Made by a program: the position numbers and the translations under genes. The notes under the pieces are model-generated. The model had not been told where the DNA came from. It saw only the letters and a program-made list of their open reading frames with translations, and made no database searches. From NCBI RefSeq assembly GCF_009904055.1, contig NZ_WYDP01000026.1, positions 1-34,955 of the forward strand: 34,955 nucleotides of DNA, given 5' to 3'. Within the stretch, counting starts at the first letter, position 1. Every line of letters begins with the position of its first letter. The stretch is from Rubellimicrobium sp. CFH 75288. Lineage in GTDB: Bacteria > Pseudomonadota > Alphaproteobacteria > Rhodobacterales > Rhodobacteraceae. Shown here piece after piece: positions 8,127 to 16,349 of the stretch.

Positions 8127-9569
8127 TCATTCGGCGGCTTCGGACCGGCCGAGGGGGAGGTCCCGGGCCTCTTCCGGCAGGGGCGAGAGGCTGGCCCCTT
8201 CCTTGGGCAGGCGGATCGCGAACTCGGTTCCGCGCGAATCGGAGCGGCGCAGCTCGAGCCGGCCGCCATGGCCGCGCACCAGCTCGGCGGCGATGGCGAG
8301 GCCGAGACCGGTGCCGCCCTTGCTCGCGCCCCCCTGGAAGGGCTGGAACAGGTGCTCGCGCGCCTTGGGGGGCAGGCCGGGGCCGGTGTCGGTGACGGTG
8401 ATCCACCACGCCTCGTCGTCCTCCCAGGCGCTGATGCCGATCTCGCCCCCCTGCCCCGTCGCGGCGATGGCCTGGCGCGCGTTGCGCACGAGATTGAGCA
8501 GAACCCGGTGAAGCTGCTCGCCGTCCGCGCGCAGGATCAGGCCCTTGGGCACGTCCTCGGCAAAGGAGATGTCGGCGTCGCCCGCGGCCAGCCGCTCGCC
8601 GTCGATCACCTCGGCCACCACGGAGGCGAGCGGGATCCGCGCGAGCCGCGGCGGCGGCTCCTCCACGCGCCCGAAGGCGAGGGTGCTCTCGCAGAGCGAG
8701 ATGGCGCGGCGCAGCGAGGAGACGATCTTGGGCGCCATGCGGCGGGCGAGCGGGTCGTCCGTCTCCTCCAGCCGGTCGGTGAAGAGCTGGGCCGAGGCGA
8801 GGATGTTGCGCAGGTCGTGGCTGACCTTGGCCACCGCGCGGCCGAGCTGGGCCAGGCGCTCCTTCTGGCGCAGCGCCCCGGTCAGCTGCACCTGCATCGA
8901 GCGCAGCGCCTCCTCGGCCTCGCGCAGCTCGGTCACGGTGGCGGTGGGCTCGATGATGCGGCGCGCATCCTCGGGGGCTGCGGCATAGGCCTGCATGGCG
9001 TCCACCACGCCGCGGATGGGCCGCACGATCAGGCGCCGGACGGCGAGAAACAGCAGCGTCGCGATGAGGATGGTGAGCCCGGCCGACAGCGCGAGCACGC
9101 GCAGCCCGTCCTCGATCATGGCGCGGCGCAGGGGCGCCTGGTCCATCGTCACCTCGATCAGGCGGCCGCCCTCCTGGACGGGCTGGCCGATGACGCGGAT
9201 GATGCGGTCCTGCGGATCGGCGAGGGTGGCCACCGCGTCGCGGATCGCCCCCCAGGGGCCGGTCGTGCGCAGGTCGTAGGTGGCGTGGATGGGCTCGGGG
9301 ATGGGCGAGGAGAGCGCGAGCTGGCGCATCTCGTCGCGGCGCAGCACGACGTTGTAGACGCCCGCATTGACCAGAAGCTCGCGCTCGAGCGCCTCGTCGA
9401 GCGAATCGTCGGCCAGAAGCGCCAGCGAGGCGATCTGCGCCGCCTCGAGCCGCAGGTTGAGATAGTCGAGCCGCGACCGCGCGACCGAGGGCACGAGGAT
9501 CAGCAGTTCGGCCAGAAGCACGAAGCCGGCCGTCAGGATCAGGAACCGCCCGGACAGCGAGTTCAGCAT
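8127..9569 (-). CDS. Membrane sensor histidine kinase
   Basis: A 480-residue kinase that would autophosphorylate on histidine and pass the phosphate to a response regulator. It has a transmembrane helix at about 9-30, a periplasmic sensor region to about 160, a second helix at 160-180 and a HAMP-like linker to about 240. The phosphoacceptor H251 sits in KVSHDLRNILAS. The ATPase has an N box (LLNLVRNARQA, N359/N363), a G1 box (DTGPG, 394-398) and a G2 box (GGTGLGLAIA from 418). A strong GGGGAGG lies 5 bases before the ATG. No response regulator is adjacent, so the partner is unknown. The HDLRN variant of the H box is common in HisKA kinases. The sensor region has no recognised ligand-binding domain. 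Confidence 0.92.
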   Translation of the reverse strand: MLNSLSGRFLILTAGFVLLAELLILVPSVARSRLDYLNLRLEAAQIASLALLADDSLDEALERELLVNAGVYNVVLRRDEMRQLALSSPIPEPIHATYDLRTTGPWGAIRDAVATLADPQDRIIRVIGQPVQEGGRLIEVTMDQAPLRRAMIEDGLRVLALSAGLTILIATLLFLAVRRLIVRPIRGVVDAMQAYAAAPEDARRIIEPTATVTELREAEEALRSMQVQLTGALRQKERLAQLGRAVAKVSHDLRNILASAQLFTDRLEETDDPLARRMAPKIVSSLRRAISLCESTLAFGRVEEPPPRLARIPLASVVAEVIDGERLAAGDADISFAEDVPKGLILRADGEQLHRVLLNLVRNARQAIAATGQGGEIGISAWEDDEAWWITVTDTGPGLPPKAREHLFQPFQGGASKGGTGLGLAIAAELVRGHGGRLELRRSDSRGTEFAIRLPKEGASLSPLPEEARDLPLGRSEAAE

Positions 9570-9645
9570 GGGGGCCTCCCCGGCCCGCGGGCCGCGTCGA
9601 TCCGTCCTTATCTAGGGCGGGCTCGCGCCCTTGTGTATCGTCCGG

Positions 9646-10476
9646 CTAACGGTCGGGAGCGGCTTCGGGGTCCACGGGTCCGGCCGCCCCGCCGGACAAG
9701 GGCCGGCGGGCGCGGAGATGGGTGGGGCGGTGCTCGCCCGATTCGAGGACTGCGACCATGGCCGTCCAGGTGCGCAGGTTGCGGGCGATGCAGCCCTCCC
9801 CGAGGCGGTGCGCGGCCTGCCGGCCCCAGGCGCCGGCCAGCCGGTCGCGCTCGGCGAGGGCCAGGCCGAGATACCAGGCGTTGCGGTCCCGCGTGGCGAT
9901 CTCCGCAAAGCCCGCCGCCTCCAGGGCACGGACATAGTGCACGGGCGAGGCCATGCGGAAGGAGAGGCCCTCGGCCTCGAGATAGGCGCGCATCGCCTCC
10001 GAGGGGGGCCCGTCGCGGTCGGTCATCCAGTCCGAGGCGACAAACCATCCGCCGGGCCGCAGGAGCCGGAACACGTCGCGGCAGAGCGCCTCCTTGTCGG
10101 GGATGTGAACCAGCGCGTCCTTGGAGATCACCACGTCGAAGCCGCCGTCCGGGAAGGGCAGCCGACCCGGCGCGCCCCCCACGAAGCGCACCCGGTCGGC
10201 GAGGCCCGACCGCGCCGCGAGCGCCCGGGCGCGGGTCAGGACGGGCTCTTCGACGTCGAAGCCCGTGACGCCGGCGGCGCCATGCGCCCGGACGAGGTGC
10301 AGCGCGAGCCCGCCGGTGCCGCAGCCGATGTCGAGCACCCGACAACCCCGGAGGTCGAGGCCGGCCACGAGCCGGTCGATCTCCTCCGGACCGCCGGGAG
10401 ACAGGAAGCCCTCTCCCCAGAGCGCCTCGAGAAAGCGGATCGCCTCCTCGTCGTATTCGGCCCCGTCCGTGCCCAT
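9646..10476 (-). CDS. SAM-dependent methyltransferase, phosphoethanolamine-methyltransferase-like
   Basis: A 276-residue class I methyltransferase. Motif I is [10 protein letters not shown] (47-56), followed by an acidic loop (GFDVEEP) and [14 protein letters not shown] as the motif equivalent to IV. The opening [11 protein letters not shown] resembles the GEGF-S-GG segment of phosphoethanolamine N-methyltransferases, which make phosphocholine, so a small alkylamine or phospholipid-head substrate is plausible. That is an inference from one motif, and other small-molecule substrates remain possible. The C-terminal 50 residues are basic and less typical. It lies 76 bases upstream of the kinase on the same strand. 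It is divergent from the small repeat protein at 10635. Confidence 0.75.
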   Translation of the reverse strand: MGTDGAEYDEEAIRFLEALWGEGFLSPGGPEEIDRLVAGLDLRGCRVLDIGCGTGGLALHLVRAHGAAGVTGFDVEEPVLTRARALAARSGLADRVRFVGGAPGRLPFPDGGFDVVISKDALVHIPDKEALCRDVFRLLRPGGWFVASDWMTDRDGPPSEAMRAYLEAEGLSFRMASPVHYVRALEAAGFAEIATRDRNAWYLGLALAERDRLAGAWGRQAAHRLGEGCIARNLRTWTAMVAVLESGEHRPTHLRARRPLSGGAAGPVDPEAAPDR

Positions 10477-10562
10477 GTGCCCCCCCGCTGGTCCGCGAGA
10501 CTAGCAGCCTCGCCGTGGTCCCTGGCAAGCGGGGGCTGCCCGGGCCCTTCTCGGAGCGGACG

Positions 10563-10591
10563 TTGCGGCCGGCCGGAAGCGCCGATAGGCT
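10563..10591 (+). promoter_or_regulatory. Candidate sigma-70-type promoter
   Basis: TTGCGG at 10563-10568 and TAGGCT at 10586-10591 are separated by 17 bases, about 44 bases upstream of the ATG at 10635. The whole 158-base gap between the divergent genes should contain promoters for both. Only this pair is suggestive. Confidence 0.3.
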
Positions 10592-10634
10592 GGAATGGCC
10601 GGACAGGGCAGGACCAGACGACAAGGGGGCCACG

Positions 10635-10868
10635 ATGACCGACGACCAGGATGGGGACCGGGCGGCGCGGCGGGACGAGGCGGCCGAGGCGCGGCGGGCC
10701 GAACGGCGCGCCGAGCGGCGGGCCGAGCGTCAGGAGGAACGGCGGGCCGAACGGCGCGCCGAGCGGCGGGCCGAGCGTCAGGAGGAACGGCGGGCCGAAC
10801 GGCGCGCCGAGCGGCAGGCGGAGCGGCGGGCTGCGCGGCAGGCGGAGGGAAAGGCCGTCGCCGGCTGA
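10635..10868 (+). CDS. 77-aa charged repeat protein
   Basis: ATG 10635 follows an AAGGGGG ribosome site. After an acidic start (MTDDQDGDRAARRDE), the protein is almost entirely four-residue units RRAE/RQEE, arranged as a 16-residue block repeated twice plus a partial copy. Such alternating Arg/Glu sequence is predicted to form a single long charged helix. No enzyme motif or signal peptide is present. Arg/Glu-rich repeats can serve as spacers or nucleic-acid-binding helices, but nothing here decides this. It is a free-standing gene between a divergent methyltransferase and a convergent sulfotransferase. Low-complexity repeats can produce chance frames; the ribosome site and candidate promoter favour a real gene. 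Confidence 0.5.
   Translation: MTDDQDGDRAARRDEAAEARRAERRAERRAERQEERRAERRAERRAERQEERRAERRAERQAERRAARQAEGKAVAG
10690..10832 (+). repeat. 48-bp tandem repeat built of 12-bp units
   Basis: Four 12-bp subunits (types CGGCGGGCCGAA, CGGCGCGCCGAG, CGGCGGGCCGAG, CGTCAGGAGGAA) make a 48-bp block. It occurs twice almost unchanged, with flanking partial copies. All units are multiples of three and keep the reading frame of the 77-residue protein, so copy number may change by slippage without frameshift. Confidence 0.8.
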
Positions 10869-10896
10869 TCGCGGGGGGATTGCCCCGGCGGGGGGA

Positions 10897-11769
10897 TCAG
10901 GCGTAGCCGTACTCGCGCATCATGTCGGCCAGGATCGCCTCGATCCGTTCGCGGGTCCGCTCCGAGAGCTTGTTGCGGTGATCGCCGGGCGTGACGCGGC
11001 GGATGTGCCGGTCCGGGTTCTCGGCCTCGGGGCGCAGGTCGTTCTGCGCGACCACCCGTTCGACCAGCGCGGCCGGCGGGTCCAGATCCAGATAGGCGAG
11101 CATCTCGCGCGTCCAGCGCAGCTTGTCGAAGACCACGTCCTCGTAGCGCCAGACCCTGTGGCCGAGGCCGGCGAGCTGGTCGCGCAGGGCGGCATGGATC
11201 TGCGCGAGGGTCCGGGCCTTGGCGACGGCATACTCGTCGATCTCCGTCGCCCGCGCCCGGGCGCGGGCGGCCTCGAAATCCTGCAGGAGCCCGTCGCCCG
11301 CGGCCCGGCCCGGCGGCGTGTGGCTGTAGGCTTCGGAGAAGTACCACGACACGAGCATGTCGCGCGGATCGCGCACCAGCACCACGGTGCGCCCGTCGGC
11401 AAAGGGCGGAAGGGGAAGCGCCGGCAGGACGCCCCGGAAGCCGACATAGGCATAGCCGGCGGGCCGGTAGAGGGCGGCCAGGGCGGCGGGAGCCCCGTCG
11501 GGCGGCACGCCGAGATCGAACAGCGCATTGGCGAACGAGAACGGCGCCAGCCCGGCCCTGTTCAGGAGCGGGCGCATGATCCGGTTGAGCAGCGTGCTGC
11601 CGGCCTTGGGCAGCCCGAGGACGAAGGCGCTGGGCCGGTCCGCGCGGCCGGGCGCAGGCAGCGCAACCGCAAGGGTCCGGCCGCCCACCTCGAACGTCAC
11701 CTGCACCGGGAGCGCGTCGTCGGCGGGACCGAGGCGCTGCCCGGGCGAAGCCGGCCCGGCCGAGGCCAT
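10897..11769 (-). CDS. Sulfotransferase, copy 1
   Basis: A 290-residue PAPS-dependent sulfotransferase-fold protein. The 5'-phosphosulfate loop is LGLPKAGSTLLNR (51-63). The 3'-phosphate binding strand and helix are VVLVRDPRDMLVSWYFSEAY (about 129-148), with the RDPRD signature. The first 45 residues form a small extra segment (QVTFEVGGRTLAVALPAP). The acceptor cannot be deduced, but the neighbouring gmd, fcl and glycosyltransferase genes point to a surface glycan. ATG 11769 shares a base with the stop of the upstream sulfotransferase gene (TGATG), so the pair is translationally coupled. No signal peptide or membrane helix is seen, so it is probably cytoplasmic. Confidence 0.85.
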   Translation of the reverse strand: MASAGPASPGQRLGPADDALPVQVTFEVGGRTLAVALPAPGRADRPSAFVLGLPKAGSTLLNRIMRPLLNRAGLAPFSFANALFDLGVPPDGAPAALAALYRPAGYAYVGFRGVLPALPLPPFADGRTVVLVRDPRDMLVSWYFSEAYSHTPPGRAAGDGLLQDFEAARARARATEIDEYAVAKARTLAQIHAALRDQLAGLGHRVWRYEDVVFDKLRWTREMLAYLDLDPPAALVERVVAQNDLRPEAENPDRHIRRVTPGDHRNKLSERTRERIEAILADMMREYGYA

Positions 11770-12611
11770 CAGCGGTAGCCCAGCGCGTCCAGGGCGGGCG
11801 CGAGGGCTTCCTCGTAGCGTGCCCGGACGGCGTCCGGCAGGCGCTCGTACATGCCGAAGCCCCCGCCCGTTCCATGGCCCTTGAGCGATTCGCTGCGCTG
11901 GACGCGGTCGGTGGCCGCGGCGCGGAACGCGTCGCGGTCCCAGCCGGGCGGTCCGAACGGGCGGAACGCATCGAAGAGTCCGTCCCAGAGGCGGTCGAGC
12001 CGAAAGGCTCCGTCGGCGAACATGTCCTCGTAGCGCAGGACGCGCACGCCCTTGTCGATCATGGGACGGTAGCAGGTGGCGATGCGGTTCAGAAAGGCGA
12101 CCGTCGCGTCCTGGAGCAGGTATTCCTCGAGCGTGAGGGAGTTCGTGAGCGCGCGCAGGCGCCCGATATGGCCCTCCTCCACGCGGTTGTCCATGGAGTG
12201 CTTCTTGACGGCGGAATAGTGCGAGATGCCGATGTCGCGCGGATCGCGGACGACCAGGACGGCCGCGCCGACATGGGAGAACGCCTCGCTGAAGGCGAGC
12301 GGGACCTCGCGGAAGCCGAAATTGAGCCAGCCGCCGATGTCGCACAGCGCCAGGAGGGGCGCCCCTCCGTCGCGAAGGAAGACGCTGCTCCGCGTCCAGT
12401 CTCCCATGTCGGACGGCTCCACGCCGGCCGTGTAGAAGATGCGCGTGACGTTGTTGGGGACGCGACCCGTCTGCTGGGCCAGCACCACCGCCGCCGCGGC
12501 CACCACCGAACTGGCGGCGCGGTACATGTTGAACACCCAGAGGCTTTGCAGCGACAGGTCGCGCGGATCGGGAAAGGCGGCGCGGAACTCTGCGGGGAAG
12601 GTGATGTTCAT
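11769..12611 (-). CDS. Sulfotransferase, copy 2 (divergent family member)
   Basis: A 280-residue protein with a clear 3'-phosphate motif, VLVVRDPRDIGISHYSAVKK. The 5' loop is less standard (VFNMYRAASSVVAAA, about 26-40) and lacks the usual PKxGTT wording, so this is a more distant relative of its neighbour. YEDMFADGAFRLDRLWDGL later in the chain matches the helix after the 3' site in bacterial sulfotransferases. It is first of the two-gene unit and starts 92 bases from the divergent gene at 12704. The ribosome site is weak. It probably uses a different acceptor position from copy 1, but that is inference from sequence divergence only. Confidence 0.75.
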   Translation of the reverse strand: MNITFPAEFRAAFPDPRDLSLQSLWVFNMYRAASSVVAAAAVVLAQQTGRVPNNVTRIFYTAGVEPSDMGDWTRSSVFLRDGGAPLLALCDIGGWLNFGFREVPLAFSEAFSHVGAAVLVVRDPRDIGISHYSAVKKHSMDNRVEEGHIGRLRALTNSLTLEEYLLQDATVAFLNRIATCYRPMIDKGVRVLRYEDMFADGAFRLDRLWDGLFDAFRPFGPPGWDRDAFRAAATDRVQRSESLKGHGTGGGFGMYERLPDAVRARYEEALAPALDALGYR

Positions 12612-12703
12612 GGCCGGTATCTAGACGCGCCGACGCGGCGTTGCTAGTCCATTGGAGTTGTTGCCCGCCGTCGAACGCCACGCGCCACGGGGAGACGCCC
12701 GCC
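12612..12703. promoter_or_regulatory. Divergent promoter region
   Basis: These 92 bases separate the sulfotransferase pair (minus) from the putative glycosyltransferase (plus) and must carry both starts. A short dyad CGCCG-ACG-CGGCG lies in it near 12628-12640. No convincing -35/-10 pair is evident. Confidence 0.35.
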
Positions 12704-13786
12704 ATGCAAGTTCTCCGCGCCCCGCAGGCCGTCTCCGGCACGGCGGCGGAGATCGGCAGCGTCGTCGTGCCGCTCCTGGCGCAGGACCTGTCGGGCGGCT
12801 TCTCGGGGCCCCTTGGGCAGGTGCTCGACCTATGGTCGCAGGAGAGGTTCCGGCCGCGCATCGGCGGGATGTCCCCGCCCGTCCTCCTCCTGATGTTCAA
12901 CCGCGCCTCGCCCGAGCAGCTGGCCGAGGCGCGCGCGCTGGTCGGGGCCCGGCCCGTCCTGATGGAGAGCTTTGCCGGTGTGGAGGTGCTGGAGGCGGGG
13001 CTCGAGGGCGAGCGCGATCTGTATGCCCGCGGCGCCAAGGACGCGCAGGGGGCCTTCGGCAACAAGGCCGGCCCGAACTTCCTGTTCCAGGCCGGCATGG
13101 AAGCCGCCGCGGCCTTCGGGGGGTTCGCGCTGCAGATCGAGGTGGATTGCCTGCCCACGGGTCCCGGCTGGCTGGATGCCGCGGCGCAGGTGGCGCGCGG
13201 GAGCGCGCGGGCCTGGGTGGTGGGCTCCATCTTCGCCGGACCGCGCATCGACCGGTCGATCCAGACGCATCTGAACGGCAACGCGCTCTATCGCGCGGGC
13301 GATCCCAACTTCCAGACCTTCCTGCGCGAGGTCTGGATGGCCGATCTGGTCGCCCGCGCCCAGAGGATGCCCTATCTCGCCTATGATTGCTGGTGGGCGA
13401 TGATCGGGCACGAGGCCGATTCCTGGCTGGCCAACGAGGCCTGGCATCTGTGGCAGCGCTACGAGTCCTTCTTCCGCAGCGATCCGTTCGTGGTCAACCT
13501 GCTGGGCGGACGGGATTCGCTCATGCGCTACATCGAGACCTACGACCGCTTCGCCGATCTGGACCGGGCGCCGGTGTTCTTCCACGGCCCCGTGATGAAG
13601 GAGGTTCTGCCCGTCCTGCTCCAGAACCCGCGCGACAGCCTGTTCGACACGCTCGAGCGGCTTGCCACGGATGCCGAGGAGGAGCCCCCGGAGCCGCCGG
13701 TCGCGGAGGGGCGCCTCGTGCTCGTCAGCGGGTTCCACCCGATCGGGCGGGCGGCCCCGCAGCATGGGGGCCGTCCCCATGCCTAG
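12704..13786 (+). CDS. Putative GT-A-fold glycosyltransferase
   Basis: A 360-residue protein without a family I can name with certainty. The layout resembles a GT-A nucleotide-sugar enzyme: a hydrophobic strand VLLLMFNRA (60-68), GNKAGPNFLFQAGMEAA (119-135) in the position of the loop that contacts the nucleotide sugar, and LQIEVDCLPTGPGWLD (143-158) with an E-x-D acidic pair where DxD motifs occur. VVGSIFAGPRIDRSIQTHLN and FFHGPVMKE are further conserved-looking blocks. ATG 12704 is chosen over an upstream in-frame start because GGGGAGA precedes it. It is divergent from the sulfotransferases and 15 bases ahead of the 113-residue gene. A role in assembling the locus glycan is inferred. Confidence 0.5.
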   Translation: MQVLRAPQAVSGTAAEIGSVVVPLLAQDLSGGFSGPLGQVLDLWSQERFRPRIGGMSPPVLLLMFNRASPEQLAEARALVGARPVLMESFAGVEVLEAGLEGERDLYARGAKDAQGAFGNKAGPNFLFQAGMEAAAAFGGFALQIEVDCLPTGPGWLDAAAQVARGSARAWVVGSIFAGPRIDRSIQTHLNGNALYRAGDPNFQTFLREVWMADLVARAQRMPYLAYDCWWAMIGHEADSWLANEAWHLWQRYESFFRSDPFVVNLLGGRDSLMRYIETYDRFADLDRAPVFFHGPVMKEVLPVLLQNPRDSLFDTLERLATDAEEEPPEPPVAEGRLVLVSGFHPIGRAAPQHGGRPHA

Positions 13787-13801
13787 TCGGCCAAGCCGGC
13801 G

Positions 13802-14143
13802 ATGTTTCTGGTCCTGCAGGGGACGGACCGGCTGCGCGTGATGCATCACACCCGGTCCGGCCAGAAGCCGCAGCTCGCCCTGCGCGACGTCACCACCGGG
13901 CGGTCCATCCCGCTCCAGCAGGGCTGGATCGAGGGCCGCCGCCGCGGCATCCTCGAGGCGACCGTGCCCGAAGGGGCGCTTCTGGCGCTGACGATCGAGG
14001 GGCCGGCGGACCAGTTCGCCCCCCGTCACCGGCGGGGCGAGGGGCTGATGCTGCTGGCCCTGCCGGGGCAGGACCTGGTCGCGCTGCCCGATGCGCCGGG
14101 GACCGGAGGCCGGCGGCCCGCAGGCCCGGTCAGGCCATCCTGA
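13802..14143 (+). CDS. Hypothetical protein, 113 aa
   Basis: A short protein starting 15 bases after the putative glycosyltransferase. It begins with a strand-rich segment ([16 protein letters not shown]) and is predicted mainly beta. It has no recognised domain, signal peptide or membrane helix, and the tail is proline/glycine-rich. There is no strong ribosome site. The 3' end overlaps the convergent fcl gene by 14 bases, which is unusual but possible. It may work with the upstream enzyme. Confidence 0.5.
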   Translation: MFLVLQGTDRLRVMHHTRSGQKPQLALRDVTTGRSIPLQQGWIEGRRRGILEATVPEGALLALTIEGPADQFAPRHRRGEGLMLLALPGQDLVALPDAPGTGGRRPAGPVRPS

Positions 14144-15110
14144 GAAGGCCGTCCTGGTCCAGCCGCTCGCGGTACCAGGCCACCGTCCCCGCCACCCCCT
14201 CGGCCAGCGGGATGCGGGCGCGCCAGCCGAGGCGGGCCAGACGGTCCACGTCCAGAAGCTTGCGCGGGGCCCCGTCGGGCCTGGACCGGTCGAAGACGAT
14301 CCGGCCGCGGAAGCCTGTCGCCTCGGCCACGATCCCGGCCAGCTCGCCAATGCTGACATCCTCGCCCGTGCCGACGTTGAGGTGGGAGCGCATGGGCTCG
14401 GTCTCGGACTCATAGGCGTCGCGGGGCAGGTCCATGACGAACAGGCAGGCCTCCGCCATGTCGTCCACATGGAGGAACTCGCGCCGGGGCGTGCCGCTGC
14501 CCCAGACGACCACCTCGGGCAGGCCCTGCTCGGCCGCCTCGTGGAAGCGGCGGATCAGGGCGGGCAGGACGTGGCTGTTTTCCGGGTGGAAGTTGTCCCC
14601 CGGCCCGTAGAGATTGGTCGGCATGACCGAGCGGTAGTCGCGCCCGTGCTGCCGGTTGAGACTCTCGCAGAGCTTGATGCCGGCGATCTTGGCGACGGCG
14701 TAGGGCTCGTTGGTGGGCTCGAGCGGGCCGGTCAGCAGCGCCTCCTCGCCCATGGGCTGGGGGGCCAGTCGCGGGTAGATGCAGGACGACCCCAGAAACA
14801 GCAGCCGCTCCACCCCCGTCTCGTGCGCGGCGCCGATGACGTTGCACTGGATGAGGAGGTTGTCGAGGATGAAGTCGGCCGGATAGGTGTTGTTGGCATG
14901 GATCCCGCCCACGCGGGCCGCCGCCACGATCACCGCGTCGGGGCGCGCCTCTGCCATGAACCGCCGCACGGCGGCTTGGTCGCGCAGGTCGAGCGCGCCG
15001 GACGGACGGGTGACGAGGTCGAGCGTCTCGCCCGCGTCGCGGCGCGCCTCGAGCCGGCGCAGGATGGCGCCGCCCACCATGCCGCGATGGCCCGCAACGA
15101 AGATCCTCAT
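14130..15110 (-). CDS. fcl: GDP-L-fucose synthase
   Basis: A 326-residue short-chain dehydrogenase/reductase. It would epimerise and reduce GDP-4-keto-6-deoxymannose to GDP-L-fucose with NADPH. The nucleotide loop is [11 protein letters not shown] (6-16). The catalytic serine is in [10 protein letters not shown] and the Tyr-x3-Lys pair is YAVAK (in [11 protein letters not shown]). [14 protein letters not shown] and NLYGPGDNF are signatures specific to this enzyme within the SDR family. AGGAGGG lies 7 bases before ATG 15110. It lies downstream of gmd on the same strand, separated by 117 bases that hold a candidate terminator, so it may have its own promoter. With gmd it supplies the fucose donor for the GT10 enzyme at the right edge. 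Confidence 0.96.
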   Translation of the reverse strand: MRIFVAGHRGMVGGAILRRLEARRDAGETLDLVTRPSGALDLRDQAAVRRFMAEARPDAVIVAAARVGGIHANNTYPADFILDNLLIQCNVIGAAHETGVERLLFLGSSCIYPRLAPQPMGEEALLTGPLEPTNEPYAVAKIAGIKLCESLNRQHGRDYRSVMPTNLYGPGDNFHPENSHVLPALIRRFHEAAEQGLPEVVVWGSGTPRREFLHVDDMAEACLFVMDLPRDAYESETEPMRSHLNVGTGEDVSIGELAGIVAEATGFRGRIVFDRSRPDGAPRKLLDVDRLARLGWRARIPLAEGVAGTVAWYRERLDQDGLLRMA

Positions 15111-15160
15111 GCTCCGGCCCTCCTGCTTCGTTTCCGCGATGCCAGAGAACGCGCCGGGAG

Positions 15161-15216
15161 AAAAGGGCCTGCCCGGCGGACCGGGCGCCCCGTCCCGCGG
15201 CGCGCCACGGGACGGG
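15161..15216 (-). terminator. Candidate double-hairpin terminator between gmd and fcl
   Basis: Reading the minus strand after the gmd stop there is first a perfect 9-bp stem (CCCGTCCCG at 15189-15197 with CGGGACGGG at 15208-15216). A 6-bp stem with a 4-base loop follows (GCCCGG at 15171-15176, CCGGGC at 15181-15186). A TTTT run (complement of 15161-15164) comes 6 bases later. The distance of the T-run from the stem makes it imperfect. It could reduce rather than block fcl transcription. Confidence 0.5.
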
Positions 15217-15227
15217 AGCGGGCCGCA

Positions 15228-16349
15228 TCAGCCCTCGAGGCTCACCGGCACGTCCAGACCATGCGCCTTCAGAAGGGCGTGGCGGCGGGCGGCGCGCAGG
15301 TCGGCGGCGACCATCTCGCGGCACATCTCGCGCGCGGTGATCTCGGGCTCCCAGCCGAGGCGCTGCCTGGCCTTGGCCGGATCGCCGAGCAGCGTGTCCA
15401 CCTCCGCCGGACGGAAATAGCGCGGATCGATGCGCATCACGACCTGCCCCTCCCGGACCATCGGGGCGCGATCACCCGAGACGGATTCGACCACGGCGAT
15501 CTCGTCCACTCCCGAGCCCTCGAAGCGCAGCGTCAGGCCCAGCTCCTCGGCCGTCCAGACGATGAACTCGCGGACGGAATATTGCTGGCCGGTCGCGATC
15601 ACGAAATCCTCCGGCTCCTCCTGCTGGAGCATCAGCCATTGCATGCGGACATAATCCTTGGCGTGGCCCCAGTCGCGTAGCGAGTCGATGTTGCCCATGT
15701 AGAGGCAGGGCTCGAGCCCCATCGCGATGTTGCTCAGTCCGCGGGTGATCTTGCGCGTCACGAAGGTCTCGCCGCGGCGCGGGCTCTCGTGGTTGAACAG
15801 GATGCCGTTGCAGGCATAGAGCCCGTAGGCCTCGCGGTAGTTCACGGTGATCCAGTAGGCATAGAGCTTGGCCACCGCATAGGGCGAGCGCGGATGGAAC
15901 GGGGTGCGCTCGGTCTGGGGGATCTCCTGCACGAGGCCATAGAGTTCGGAGGTGGAGGCCTGGTAGAAGCGCGTCCTGCGCTCGAGCCCGAGAAACCGGA
16001 TGGCCTCGAGGAGGCGCAGGGTGCCGATCCCGTCCACGTCCGCGGTATATTCGGGGGCCTCGAAGCTCACGGCGACGTGGCTCTGGGCGCCGAGATTGTA
16101 CACCTCGTCGGGCTCGACCTCGCGCATGATCCGCGTGAGGTTGGACGTGTCGGTCAGGTCCCCGTAATGGAGCTTCAGCCGGCCGTTGTGGAGATGGGGG
16201 TCCTCGTAGATGTGGTCGATCCGCGCCGTGTTGAACAGCGAGGCCCGCCGCTTGATGCCATGGACCTCGTAGCCCTTCTCCAGGAGGAACTCGGCGAGAT
16301 AGGAGCCGTCCTGGCCGGTGATGCCGGTGATGAGCGCCTTCTTGGTCAT
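15228..16349 (-). CDS. gmd: GDP-mannose 4,6-dehydratase
   Basis: A 373-residue extended SDR enzyme that converts GDP-D-mannose to GDP-4-keto-6-deoxy-D-mannose, the first step to GDP-L-fucose. The NADP loop is [10 protein letters not shown] (8-17). Catalytic residues appear in QASTSELYG (Thr, Ser-Glu) and the YAVAK Tyr-x3-Lys pair. [16 protein letters not shown] and [18 protein letters not shown] are hallmark Gmd segments. Length is normal for the family. Its ATG overlaps the stop of the preceding sulfotransferase (ATGA), and GGAGAT precedes it, so it is the last gene of the tightly coupled run that starts at 22226. Confidence 0.97.
   Translation of the reverse strand: MTKKALITGITGQDGSYLAEFLLEKGYEVHGIKRRASLFNTARIDHIYEDPHLHNGRLKLHYGDLTDTSNLTRIMREVEPDEVYNLGAQSHVAVSFEAPEYTADVDGIGTLRLLEAIRFLGLERRTRFYQASTSELYGLVQEIPQTERTPFHPRSPYAVAKLYAYWITVNYREAYGLYACNGILFNHESPRRGETFVTRKITRGLSNIAMGLEPCLYMGNIDSLRDWGHAKDYVRMQWLMLQQEEPEDFVIATGQQYSVREFIVWTAEELGLTLRFEGSGVDEIAVVESVSGDRAPMVREGQVVMRIDPRYFRPAEVDTLLGDPAKARQRLGWEPEITAREMCREMVAADLRAARRHALLKAHGLDVPVSLEG

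Noticed and set aside
10690-10832. Iteron or CRISPR interpretation of the 48-bp repeat
   Set aside because: Units keep the reading frame of the 77-residue protein and have no spacers or replication gene nearby.
13700-13810. Possible frameshift joining the 12704 and 13802 genes
   Set aside because: The first gene ends in a plausible disordered tail and the second starts with its own ATG 15 bases later. No domain is visibly split, so two genes are the simpler reading.
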